Assembly: GCF_047126315.1 (NCBI RefSeq)
Contig: NZ_CP138953.1
Location: 2,356,001-2,420,000 of the forward strand
From: Shimia sp022448905
Lineage (GTDB): Bacteria > Pseudomonadota > Alphaproteobacteria > Rhodobacterales > Rhodobacteraceae
Reading direction: 5' to 3'
Length of the DNA: 64,000 bases
Part shown: positions 17,591-25,536 of the stretch, piece after piece
Numbering within the stretch: position 1 is the stretch's first letter
How the letters are laid out: each line of letters opens with the position of its first letter
Translations under genes and position numbers: made by a program
Notes under the pieces: model-generated
Databases searched by the model: none
The model's input: the letters and a program-made list of their open reading frames with translations, nothing else
What the model was told of the DNA's origin: nothing

Positions 17591-17622
17591 AAGACGCCGG
17601 GGCTTTTGCTTCGGCGTTTTTT
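17591..17622 (+). terminator. Terminator of dksA
   Basis: Stem centred on ACGCCG / CGGCGT with flanking A:T pairs, a twelve-base loop and a run of six T. Confidence 0.8.
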
Positions 17623-17637
17623 CATTAGGGTTAAGCC

Positions 17638-18825
17638 ATGGATTTGCAAGGTAAAAAAATCACCGTGATTGGCGCGGGGATTGGCGGGTTGACCGCCGCG
17701 CTGGCGTTAAAGCAGCGCGGGGCCTCTGTGCATGTTCTGGAGCAGGCCGAGGCGATCAAAGAGGTTGGCGCGGGCTTACAAATCAGTCCCAACGGGATGG
17801 CTGTGCTCAAGGCGCTGGGCGTGGACGGTGCGCTTAAGAAACGGGCGGTGCGGGCGGACGCAGTGGAGCTGCGGGACTATGCCGCAGGGCGGTTGGTGAG
17901 TCGTTTGGATCTTGGGTTGATCTCTGAAAATGGTCCCTTGCACCCTACGGAATATTACTTTGTGCATCGCGCGGATTTGATTGATGTGCTGGCTGAGGCC
18001 GTACGGGCGGCTGGGGTAAAAGTGCTTTTGCTTCAGCAAGTTGAGACCGTTGTCCCCGGCGATCGGCCAAAGGTGATGATGGCCAACGGTGCTGAGATGA
18101 TCGTGGACTTGGTGGTTGGTGCGGATGGGCTGCACTCCAAAATGCGGCCGGTTCTCAACGGCACCGTGGCGCCGTTTTTCACGCGACAGACAGCTTGGCG
18201 GGCGACGGTGCCAAATACCATGGCACATCCGGATGTGGCGCAGGTGCATATGGGGCCGAAACGCCATGTGGTGAGCTATCCGCTGCGCGGCGGCGAATTG
18301 GTCAATATTGTCGCTGTGCAAGAGCAGGTGGGCTGGGCCGAGGAGGGCTGGCACATTCCCGATGATCCGGCCAACCTTCAGAAAACATTCAAGGATTTTG
18401 GTGGCGCTGTGCGGCGCATGCTGACCGAGGTTAGTGATGTGCGCAAATGGGGATTGTTTCGACATCCGGTGGCGCCGGTGTGGCACAAGGACCATTGCGT
18501 GCTGTTAGGAGATGCGGCGCATCCGACTTTGCCGTTTATGGCGCAGGGGGCGGTGATGGCGATGGAGGATGCCTGGGTTTTGGGCGATGCGCTTGAAAAG
18601 GCGGAAGATTTTGCCAGTGGCCTGGCAGCTTATCACGCGCGGCGCGTGGGGCGTGTGACCAAGGTTGTGGACACCGCCAGCAAAAACGCGTGGAAATACC
18701 ATCTGAGCAACCGGCCATTGCGGATGGCAGCGCATATGGGGATTCGCATGGCGTCCACTTTGGCGCCGCGCAAGATGATGGGGCAGTTTGACTGGATCTA
18801 TCTACACGACGTCACGAAAGAGTAA
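17638..18825 (+). CDS. FAD-dependent aromatic-type monooxygenase
   Basis: 395 residues of the PHBH-fold flavoprotein hydroxylase group. The N-terminal dinucleotide motif is VIGAGIGGLTAALALKQRG; the DG motif is VVGADGLHSKMRP; and the GD motif for the FAD ribityl chain is VLLGDAAHPTLPFMAQGAVMAMEDA. It is closest in style to salicylate or 3-hydroxybenzoate hydroxylases, which use NAD(P)H and oxygen on aromatic acids, but no catabolic genes are nearby, so the substrate is open. It begins 16 bases after the dksA terminator. Confidence 0.82.
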   Translation: MDLQGKKITVIGAGIGGLTAALALKQRGASVHVLEQAEAIKEVGAGLQISPNGMAVLKALGVDGALKKRAVRADAVELRDYAAGRLVSRLDLGLISENGPLHPTEYYFVHRADLIDVLAEAVRAAGVKVLLLQQVETVVPGDRPKVMMANGAEMIVDLVVGADGLHSKMRPVLNGTVAPFFTRQTAWRATVPNTMAHPDVAQVHMGPKRHVVSYPLRGGELVNIVAVQEQVGWAEEGWHIPDDPANLQKTFKDFGGAVRRMLTEVSDVRKWGLFRHPVAPVWHKDHCVLLGDAAHPTLPFMAQGAVMAMEDAWVLGDALEKAEDFASGLAAYHARRVGRVTKVVDTASKNAWKYHLSNRPLRMAAHMGIRMASTLAPRKMMGQFDWIYLHDVTKE

Positions 18826-18951
18826 GTGTTGCGCCGGATTTTGGCGGCGTTAACCCCCAAATTTCACGTCGGTATTTTGTCGGTATCACGACTGTTTTGC
18901 GGAGGTGCGGATTTTGGGGTCGGCTCTCGCCTTAACGCAGCGCGCGTTGCG

Positions 18952-19845
18952 TCAGAGTGATTCCCCAACACCGCGCACCACGTCAGAGAGTTCTTGCAAC
19001 TGGGACGCCAGCGGGCTGCTTTTGCGCCAGATCATGCCGATGGTGCGGGCCGGTTGCGCCCCGGCAAACCGCGCGACGCTCACAGCGGCGGCGGGCGTGT
19101 CCACTGGCACAGCCATTTCCGGGATCACAGTGACGCCAAGACCAGCCCCAACCATCTGCACCAGTGTTGAGAGCGAGGAGCCATCCAGCCCCTCGTGAGG
19201 ACGGGCCGTGGGCAGGGAGCAAAACGATAGGGCTTGATCGCGGAAGCAGTGGCCTTCCTCGAGCAAGAGCAGCCGTTCGCGTTCGAGGGTTTCTGGTGCG
19301 GGGACCGGCGTCGCGGATTCGGTGTCAGGTCTTACGAGCACAAATTCTTCGGACCAAAGCGGCACTTCGGTGAAGGCGGGCTCGGACACGGGCAGGGCGA
19401 CAATCGCGGTGTCGATGCGGCCCGCGTGCAGTTCGGCCAAAAGGTTGGCAGTCATGGTTTCGCGCACCATGAGGGACATGTCGGGAAAGGTGGCTTTTAC
19501 CTCTCGCAGCAGGGCGGGCAGCAGGTAGGGCGCAATTGTGGGAATCACCCCAAGGCGCAGGCGACCGGTGAGGCCGGATTGCGCCGCGCGGGCCATATCG
19601 CCCAGTTCATCGACGCTGCGCAGGATTTCGCGTACGCGCACAAGCACGTCTTCGCCAAAGGATGTGAGCCGCACGCGACGGGTGGTGCGCTCCAAGAGAG
19701 GTGCGCCGAAGCTTTCCTCCAACTCTTTGATTTGCACGGATAAGGCGGGCTGTGAAATGGCGCAGACATCTGCCGCGCGACCGAAGTGGCCGTGTTCGGC
19801 AAGGGCATCAAAATAGCGGAGCTGGCGCAGTGTGAGATTATTCAT
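18952..19845 (-). CDS. oxyR: Peroxide-sensing LysR-type regulator OxyR
   Basis: 297 residues. The N-terminal winged helix (LRQLRYFDALAEHGHFGRAA) is of LysR type. The effector domain has EEGHCFRDQALSFC, placing Cys200 and Cys209 where the redox disulfide of E. coli OxyR (199 and 208) lies. It is divergent from katG, its classical target, with a 111-base shared regulatory region. Oxidised OxyR is expected to activate katG; in some alphaproteobacteria the reduced form also represses. Confidence 0.93.
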   Translation of the reverse strand: MNNLTLRQLRYFDALAEHGHFGRAADVCAISQPALSVQIKELEESFGAPLLERTTRRVRLTSFGEDVLVRVREILRSVDELGDMARAAQSGLTGRLRLGVIPTIAPYLLPALLREVKATFPDMSLMVRETMTANLLAELHAGRIDTAIVALPVSEPAFTEVPLWSEEFVLVRPDTESATPVPAPETLERERLLLLEEGHCFRDQALSFCSLPTARPHEGLDGSSLSTLVQMVGAGLGVTVIPEMAVPVDTPAAAVSVARFAGAQPARTIGMIWRKSSPLASQLQELSDVVRGVGESL

Positions 19846-19956
19846 AGTCTTTGATTATCAATGTGATCGGAAAATGCAACTTCGTTAAATGAAACTCCTG
19901 TGCTTAGAATGGTTCCAGACAAAACGTGACCCATCTCACTTTGACAGGAGGACGAT
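19846..19956. promoter_or_regulatory. Divergent oxyR-katG regulatory region
   Basis: The 111 bases between the two starts hold the palindrome TTGATTATCAA (19851-19861) just before oxyR and an A/T-rich stretch. The katG ATG is preceded by ACAGGAGGACGAT, a strong ribosome-binding site. LysR-type proteins bind such dyads; that this palindrome is the OxyR site is inference from position. Confidence 0.55.
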
Positions 19957-22140
19957 ATGGACGGAGACATGAAATCAGGTGGCTGCCCAGTGATGCACGG
20001 CGCGGTGACGCAGCAAGCGCGGGGCAATCGTGATTGGTGGCCTAATCAGCTGAACCTGCGGATTTTGCACCAGAATTCTGCCAAGTCTGACCCTATGGGA
20101 GCAGATTTTGACTATGCCGCAGAGTTCGCCAAGCTGGACTTTAAGGCGCTCAAAGGAGACCTCTATGCGCTGATGACAGACAGCCAGGACTGGTGGCCGG
20201 CGGACTACGGTCACTACGGCGGTCTTTTCATCCGTATGGCCTGGCACTCGGCAGGCACGTATCGCACCGCGGATGGCCGCGGCGGTGGTGGCACAGGGCA
20301 GCAGCGGTTTGCGCCGCTGAACAGCTGGCCGGACAATGGCAATCTTGACAAAGCGCGGCGGCTGTTGTGGCCGATCAAGCAGAAGTACGGCAACTCCATC
20401 AGCTGGGCGGACCTTTATATTCTCGCGGGCAATGCGGCGATTGAAAGCATGGGTGGCAAAACCTTTGGCTTTGCCGGTGGTCGCCCAGATGTGTGGGAAC
20501 CGGAAGAGGACGTCTATTGGGGTGCAGAGACCGAATGGCTGGAAGAATCTGGCGGCGAGAACTCACGTTATTCCGGGGATCGTGATCTAGAAAACCCGTT
20601 GGCGGCGGTTCAGATGGGCCTGATCTATGTGAACCCGGAAGGGCCTGATGGTCAGCCTAACATTTTGGCCTCTGGTCGCGATATTCGCGAGACTTTTGCC
20701 CGGATGGCGATGAATGATGAAGAGACTGTCGCGCTTGTGGCTGGTGGCCATACCTTTGGCAAGGCGCATGGGGCGGGCGATCCGACCCTTGTTGGACCGG
20801 AGCCGGAGGCCGCAGGCATCGAAGAAATGGGGCTTGGCTGGATCAACGCGCATGGCACTGGCCATGGCGGTGACACGACAACGTCGGGCATCGAAGGCGC
20901 GTGGACGGCGAACCCAACCCAGTGGGACAACGGCTATTTTGATCTGCTGTTTGGGTATGACTGGAACCTGACCAAGAGCCCTGCCGGGGCATGGATTTGG
21001 GAGCCGGTTGGGGTGTCTGAGTCGGACATGGCGCCAGCGGCACATGACGCAAGCCAGAAGGTCAAAACCATGATGACCACTGCCGATATGGCGATGCGCA
21101 TGGACCCGATTTATGGGCCTATTTCCAAACGGTTCCATGAGAACCCCGAGGAGTTCCAGGATGCCTTTGCACGGGCGTGGTTCAAGCTGACCCACCGCGA
21201 TATGGGGCCACGGGCGCGCTATCTTGGCGAAGAAGTGCCCAGCGAAGAGCTGATCTGGCAGGATGTGGTTCCGGCGTCTGAGACGGACCTGTCCGAAGAG
21301 GATGTCGCAGCACTGAAAGCCGCGGTGATGGCCTCTGGCCTGTCGGTGAGTGATCTGGTGAAAACTGCCTGGGCCTCGGCGTCCACCTTCCGGGGCAGTG
21401 ACATGCGCGGCGGGGCCAATGGGGCGCGGGTCGCGCTGGCGCCGCAGAAAGACTGGGCGGCCAATGAGCCACTTGAGTTGGCGCGGGTGTTGTCAGCACT
21501 GGAAGGTGTGAAGGCGGACTTTGGCAAGCCGGTGAGCCTCGCGGACCTGATTGTGATCGGTGGCGCGGCGGCAATTGAGAAGGCAGCGCTGGATGCGGGG
21601 CATGATGTCTCCGTGCCGGTGACGCTGGGCCGTGGCGATGCGACGCAAGAGATGACCGACGTGGAAAGCGTGGGCATGCTCGAGCCGCAGGCCGATGGCT
21701 TCCGTAACTACGCACGGACCCAATTCACCGTGTCGCCAGAAGAGATGCTGGTGGATAAGGCGCAGCTGCTGACGCTGACCGCGCCAGAGATGACGGCCTT
21801 GGTCGGTGGCCTGCGGGTGCTGGGTGCCAACCATGGCGGCGCAGCGCATGGTGTGTTCACCGATCGGGTCGGGCAGCTGACCAACGACTTCTTCGTGAAC
21901 GTGCTGGACATGGGCACCACTTGGGCTGAGGCCGGTGATGGCGTTTATGAGGGCAAGGATCGCGCTAGCGGCGACGTGAAGTGGACGGCAACCCGGGTGG
22001 ACCTGGTGTTTGGCTCCAATTCGCAGCTGCGGGCGCTGGCTGAGGTCTATGGTCAGTCCGATGGCGCGGCCAAGCTGGTTGGCGATTTTGTAGCCGCATG
22101 GTGCAAGGTCATGGATGCGGATCGCTTTGATCTGAAGTGA
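19957..22140 (+). CDS. katG: Catalase-peroxidase
   Basis: 727 residues, full length, with the duplicated class I peroxidase layout. The distal haem pocket is in FIRMAWHSAGTYRTADGRGG, the proximal haem ligand His in VALVAGGHTFGKAHGAG, and the Trp-Tyr-Met crosslink residues are present (Trp in MAWH, Tyr in GLIYVNPEGPDG, Met in ARMAMNDEE). KatG removes hydrogen peroxide as catalase and as peroxidase. Its partner oxyR is divergent, and a terminator follows 22 bases after the stop. Confidence 0.97.
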   Translation: MDGDMKSGGCPVMHGAVTQQARGNRDWWPNQLNLRILHQNSAKSDPMGADFDYAAEFAKLDFKALKGDLYALMTDSQDWWPADYGHYGGLFIRMAWHSAGTYRTADGRGGGGTGQQRFAPLNSWPDNGNLDKARRLLWPIKQKYGNSISWADLYILAGNAAIESMGGKTFGFAGGRPDVWEPEEDVYWGAETEWLEESGGENSRYSGDRDLENPLAAVQMGLIYVNPEGPDGQPNILASGRDIRETFARMAMNDEETVALVAGGHTFGKAHGAGDPTLVGPEPEAAGIEEMGLGWINAHGTGHGGDTTTSGIEGAWTANPTQWDNGYFDLLFGYDWNLTKSPAGAWIWEPVGVSESDMAPAAHDASQKVKTMMTTADMAMRMDPIYGPISKRFHENPEEFQDAFARAWFKLTHRDMGPRARYLGEEVPSEELIWQDVVPASETDLSEEDVAALKAAVMASGLSVSDLVKTAWASASTFRGSDMRGGANGARVALAPQKDWAANEPLELARVLSALEGVKADFGKPVSLADLIVIGGAAAIEKAALDAGHDVSVPVTLGRGDATQEMTDVESVGMLEPQADGFRNYARTQFTVSPEEMLVDKAQLLTLTAPEMTALVGGLRVLGANHGGAAHGVFTDRVGQLTNDFFVNVLDMGTTWAEAGDGVYEGKDRASGDVKWTATRVDLVFGSNSQLRALAEVYGQSDGAAKLVGDFVAAWCKVMDADRFDLK

Positions 22141-22161
22141 TCTTTGGTGAAAGGAATGAGG

Positions 22162-22188
22162 AAGGCGCGGCGATGCCGCGCCTTTTTT
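22162..22188 (+). terminator. Terminator of katG, possibly bidirectional
   Basis: Perfect ten-base-pair stem AAGGCGCGGC / GCCGCGCCTT with a GAT loop and T run. The convergent DUF2269 gene ends four bases further on, so it may serve both directions. Confidence 0.85.
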
Positions 22189-22191
22189 GTG

Positions 22192-22659
22192 TCAGAATGC
22201 CGGTTTCATCAGCATCAGCCAGACAATCCCCATGACCGCAAAGAAGGCCGGGAAGCCGCAGGCGAACCAGATGTGATAGAGTTTGAGGTAGCGATCTGGC
22301 AGGGGCGATCGAGTGTCGCGGGCGGTGCGGGCAATGTTGCGCATTTGTAGTTGGATCCAGACGACCGGCAGCCAGAAGGCACCAACCACCACATAAAGGA
22401 TCAGCGAAATCAGTAGCCAAGGTTCCAAGAGCGACCAGCCGAGGTGCCAAGCCAATAGTGTGCCGGTGATCGGTTGCAGAACGGCGGCGGTGGCGGTGAA
22501 GATGGTGTCGGCGATCACTACGATGCCGGCGACATGGGCGATCAGGGCGGGGTCGCGGCTGCGGTGAGATAGGACCATAAAGAAGGCGATGCCAGCCCCC
22601 GTACCCAAGAGAACGGTGGCGCCGAGGACGTGGGCAAAGCGGAGGATCTCTTCGATCAT
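22192..22659 (-). CDS. DUF2269 family membrane protein
   Basis: 155 residues with about four transmembrane helices: RFAHVLGATVLLGTGAGIAFFM, ADTIFTATAAVLQPITGTLLAW, LISLILYVVVGAFWLPVV, and a last span before LMLMKPAF. The conserved His in the first helix and the PITG segment fit DUF2269, a family of unknown function. Its start overlaps the end of the SDR-fusion gene by four bases (ATGA), so the two are translationally coupled. Confidence 0.82.
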   Translation of the reverse strand: MIEEILRFAHVLGATVLLGTGAGIAFFMVLSHRSRDPALIAHVAGIVVIADTIFTATAAVLQPITGTLLAWHLGWSLLEPWLLISLILYVVVGAFWLPVVWIQLQMRNIARTARDTRSPLPDRYLKLYHIWFACGFPAFFAVMGIVWLMLMKPAF

Positions 22660-23948
22660 CTGTCGTCCATCAGCAGGGCCACCAAGGCGGCGAGTGTGAT
22701 GCCGGGCAGGACTTTGACCATAGGGCCAAGCGGATCGGCATAGAGGGCAGGTGTCATCAATGCTGCGCCCAGAAGGTAGGCGGCGGAGAGAAGGATCATG
22801 CCGATGGCGGCTTTGCGGGTGTGGCGTCGGATGAGGATTGCGCCTCCAAGAAGGGTGTCAGCGATGCCACCGCCAATAACAGCGAAAGCGGCGAAGGTGG
22901 GACTGCTGCCAGTGGTGGTTAGAACCCGCATGGCTTCGGGTGTTTGGATTAGGCCAATGGCGCCGGAGAGCAGCCAGAAAAACGCCAGCGTGGCGATGGC
23001 GAGCGGAAGCGCCAGGTAAACCCTTGCCGCGGTGCGGTCCTGCGCGGTGGCGGGGTGGCTTGCCAGAGTGGCTGCCAATGGGTGGCAGGTGTGGCCGGTG
23101 AGGTGGTGCCAGGGCAGCGGGTTGCCGGAAATGCCTTTTGAGAAAACCGTTAGCGACGTGCTGCGCAGGGGCGCCCGCCAGCCTAACCAGCCAAGCGTGT
23201 CGGCCACGCGGGCGGTGAATTTGAGTGTCCAGTTTGGCAGGTGCGGCCGCCAGAGGGGCGGAGGTACGCCAAGCCAGGCGCGGGTGTGCAGGGTTAGGCT
23301 GCTAAAGCTGTGCGCATTTGGCTCGGTGATGTCGGCGATGGTACCGGAGGGTACTTGGGGGTCACAGGCCAGTGCGACGGCATGGGCGACGTCGGCAAGG
23401 GCGACAGTTTGGATGGGGCTGTCCCCTAACACGTGGGGCAGGACGGCCGGCAAGGCCGCAAGCGCGCGCAGGAGGGCGCTGCCGCCGTAGGCTTCGCGGC
23501 CCAGCACCAGAGTGGGGCGCAAAATGACGTGGTCGGCCTGAGAGGTGGTCAACAGCGCGTCACCTTCGGCCTTGGTGCGGTAGAAGGCGGTGTCGGCCTC
23601 TGGCGACACCCCTGCAGCGGAGATCTGGATCACGCGGGTTTGGGTTTGGGCGGCAGCATTCGCAAGGTGCCGGACCATCTCAACGTGAATTTGGGAAAGG
23701 CTGTCGCGGGCGCCATCCTGCAAGGCGCCGGAGGCGTTCACCACCACGTCGGTGTCTTGCAACAAGGCGGGCCAATGATCCGCGCGCAAGGACGTAAGGT
23801 CGAGATGTTTCCAGCGACACTGCGGAAAGCGGGAGGCGGCTTTGGCATTGCGCCCGACGCCGGTCACGTCATATCCGGCCTCAGCCAGTGCCGCCATGCA
23901 GGCGGCGCCAATGAGGCCGTAGCCGCCAAGAACAAGGGCTGTGGGCAT
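22656..23948 (-). CDS. NAD(P)-binding SDR protein fused to a DoxX-like membrane domain
   Basis: 430 residues. The N-terminal ~280 residues form an atypical short-chain dehydrogenase domain: ALVLGGYGLIGAACMAALAEAG is the nucleotide-binding motif, and VVVNASGALQDG follows strand 4. Residues from about 315 form four hydrophobic spans (YLALPLAIATLAFFWLLSG and later) like a DoxX-type domain. Such fusions are found in proteobacteria, but their reaction is unknown; a quinone-linked or lipid-linked reductase is one guess. It is the first gene of a two-gene unit with DUF2269. Confidence 0.78.
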   Translation of the reverse strand: MPTALVLGGYGLIGAACMAALAEAGYDVTGVGRNAKAASRFPQCRWKHLDLTSLRADHWPALLQDTDVVVNASGALQDGARDSLSQIHVEMVRHLANAAAQTQTRVIQISAAGVSPEADTAFYRTKAEGDALLTTSQADHVILRPTLVLGREAYGGSALLRALAALPAVLPHVLGDSPIQTVALADVAHAVALACDPQVPSGTIADITEPNAHSFSSLTLHTRAWLGVPPPLWRPHLPNWTLKFTARVADTLGWLGWRAPLRSTSLTVFSKGISGNPLPWHHLTGHTCHPLAATLASHPATAQDRTAARVYLALPLAIATLAFFWLLSGAIGLIQTPEAMRVLTTTGSSPTFAAFAVIGGGIADTLLGGAILIRRHTRKAAIGMILLSAAYLLGAALMTPALYADPLGPMVKVLPGITLAALVALLMDDR

Positions 23949-24045
23949 CGCTGCGCTCCGCTAAATCCTGCTGGGATGAGACTAGCATAAGCGCCTTTCC
24001 TTGCACGGCAAATTCCGGGTCTTGCGGCAATCTGCCATTGTTGGG

Positions 24046-24657
24046 CTAGAGCCTCCGAACCGGGTGGCGCAGGACGGTGCGTAATTTTTCCGGAGCGGTT
24101 TTGCGCGGGTCGCCCAGGTAGATTTCATGGTGGTGGCCGTTTTCTGTCAGGCCATTTTGCGGCAGGTATTCTTTGTGCAGCTTGGCGATGGTCGGGCCTT
24201 CTTCGCTATACGGACCGACGTGCAAAATTTGGGCGCAGAAACCCTCGTGCAAGACCTCGCGCCGTAGAGTGGCAGGAGGGTCGCCGAGCTTTTGGGAGGC
24301 TTTTTCCACGCTGGCGGCAAAGGCGGCGTCATCAAGCCAATCCGGCAGCATGATCATCATGGTCCAATGCCATTCCTCGCGCCGGTCGTCGGTGTAGGCG
24401 GTCATGTCGTCGGCCCACCAGAGGCCCTCGAGGGGTGGCACAACGTAGTCTTTGTTCAAAACCTTTTTGGAGTAGAACTTCAGGCCGTAGCTGACCGGGT
24501 AGAGCCAGGAGAGGGCGTGTTGATAGGCGTCGTTGCCCGGGGCGCCGTGGCCGTCGATTTTCACAAAGGTCATGTCCGGGACTTCGACAAGGGCGAAGTC
24601 TTTGGCGGAGGGCACGTAGAGATGTTTGAGGGTTTTCTTGAAATCGATTTTGGTCAT
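24046..24657 (-). CDS. GyrI-like small-molecule-binding domain protein
   Basis: 203 residues from MTKIDFKKTLKHLY; the frame is open upstream but the family similarity begins here. The protein has the GyrI-like (SOUL/BRE-type) features VPDMTFVKIDGHGAPGND, EGLWWADDMTAY and CAQILHVGPYSEEGPTIAKLHKEYLPQNGL. The latter, with HVGPY and the conserved Glu, is the hallmark of the ligand-binding fold. Related proteins bind or hydrolyse small aromatic molecules; the ligand is unknown here. It is a single gene with no visible partners. Confidence 0.8.
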   Translation of the reverse strand: MTKIDFKKTLKHLYVPSAKDFALVEVPDMTFVKIDGHGAPGNDAYQHALSWLYPVSYGLKFYSKKVLNKDYVVPPLEGLWWADDMTAYTDDRREEWHWTMMIMLPDWLDDAAFAASVEKASQKLGDPPATLRREVLHEGFCAQILHVGPYSEEGPTIAKLHKEYLPQNGLTENGHHHEIYLGDPRKTAPEKLRTVLRHPVRRL

Positions 24658-25072
24658 GTGATGGCCTAGAAGACGAACGGCTGGTTGAAAATTTATTGTG
24701 CAGTGTGTGTTTTGGGAACTTAAGAGAAAAGGAACAAAGGGGCAACATTTGATTGCTGGCGGGGTGCCTTGCTCCACAGATCTTTGGCGGAGAGGTATGA
24801 TCGGGTTAGGACAGGCGGTGGCCCGCGATATTGGCCAGCTCTTGGTTTCTATGAAGACTACAACCTCACGAAATCCGCCTGTTGGTCATGCCTTTTGGGC
24901 GCTAGCAATCAGTGTTTTCAAGGCATTTGTCTGGCGCATTTTGAGAACAGGACTTATTTGTTGGGAAAACTGGCTCTATTGAGTGATGTCTGCTTGACCT
25001 AGGGTCGGTCAATTTAGACGGGAACGACGCAAGATCGATACGCCTAAATGTATATTCAATAGGGAGTAAGTT
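24658..25072. other. 415-base intergenic region before the stress-protein operon
   Basis: No convincing gene is seen. An open stretch at 24769-25002 (+) contains RTGGGPRYWPALGFYEDY, which faintly recalls the end of a GNAT acetyltransferase and could be a gene remnant, but there is no start or domain to support a live gene. The last 80 bases hold an inverted repeat (24994-25012) and the ribosome-binding site of the universal stress protein. Confidence 0.4.
24994..25012. promoter_or_regulatory. Inverted repeat upstream of the universal stress protein gene
   Basis: TTGACCTAGGGTCGGTCAA: perfect six-base arms TTGACC / GGTCAA around seven bases, 60 bases before the start at 25073. Suggests a dimeric regulator; its identity is unknown. 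The spacing is too wide for an Fnr box. Confidence 0.4.
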
Positions 25073-25507
25073 ATGGAAAATGTTGTACTATTGGCGGTGG
25101 ATGGGAGTGACGGGTCTGACCGTGCGCTCGACCATGCTATTGCCAGAGCGAAACAGGGTGGGGCCAAAGTTGTTGTTGCCTATGTGATTGAATGGTCGCC
25201 GTATTCCTTTAGCACCGCTGAAGAGAACGCGACCCGCCACAAACGTCGGGAAACCGAAATTGAACGCGCCAACTCAGAGATTGTCGCCCCCGCCCTAAAG
25301 AGGCTTGACGGGGAAAGTTTGGAGTACGCCGGGATTGTACGTCACGGACACCCCGCGGAAACTTTGATTGCCATCGCCAAAGAATACGGCGCGGTTCAGA
25401 TCTTAATCGGCCGCCGAGGCCACAGCGGATTGAAGTCGCTGCTGTTTGGCAGCGTCGCAGGCAACCTGATCCAGACCGCGCCTGTGCCGGTTGTCGTCGT
25501 TCCTTGA
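25073..25507 (+). CDS. Universal stress protein, UspA family
   Basis: 144 residues, one Usp domain. The first strand is VVLLAVDGSDGSDRALDHA, and the ATP-binding motif is IGRRGHSGLKSLLFGSVAGN (G-x2-G-x9-G-S), so it should be a nucleotide-binding type. It starts an apparent operon with a sodium/amino-acid symporter 29 bases downstream. Usp proteins often bind and tune the transporter encoded next to them; that is inference here. Confidence 0.9.
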   Translation: MENVVLLAVDGSDGSDRALDHAIARAKQGGAKVVVAYVIEWSPYSFSTAEENATRHKRRETEIERANSEIVAPALKRLDGESLEYAGIVRHGHPAETLIAIAKEYGAVQILIGRRGHSGLKSLLFGSVAGNLIQTAPVPVVVVP

Positions 25508-25536
25508 TTTTGAATTTGAGTGTCCGGAGGAGCATT

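Noticed and set aside
19851..19861. TTGATTATCAA as an Fnr box
   Set aside because: The arms are separated by one base instead of four; a LysR/OxyR role fits its position better.
24769..25002. Possible acetyltransferase remnant before the universal stress protein gene
   Set aside because: RTGGGPRYWPALGFYEDY recalls a GNAT ending, but the rest does not fit and no start is present; kept only as a note in the intergenic entry.
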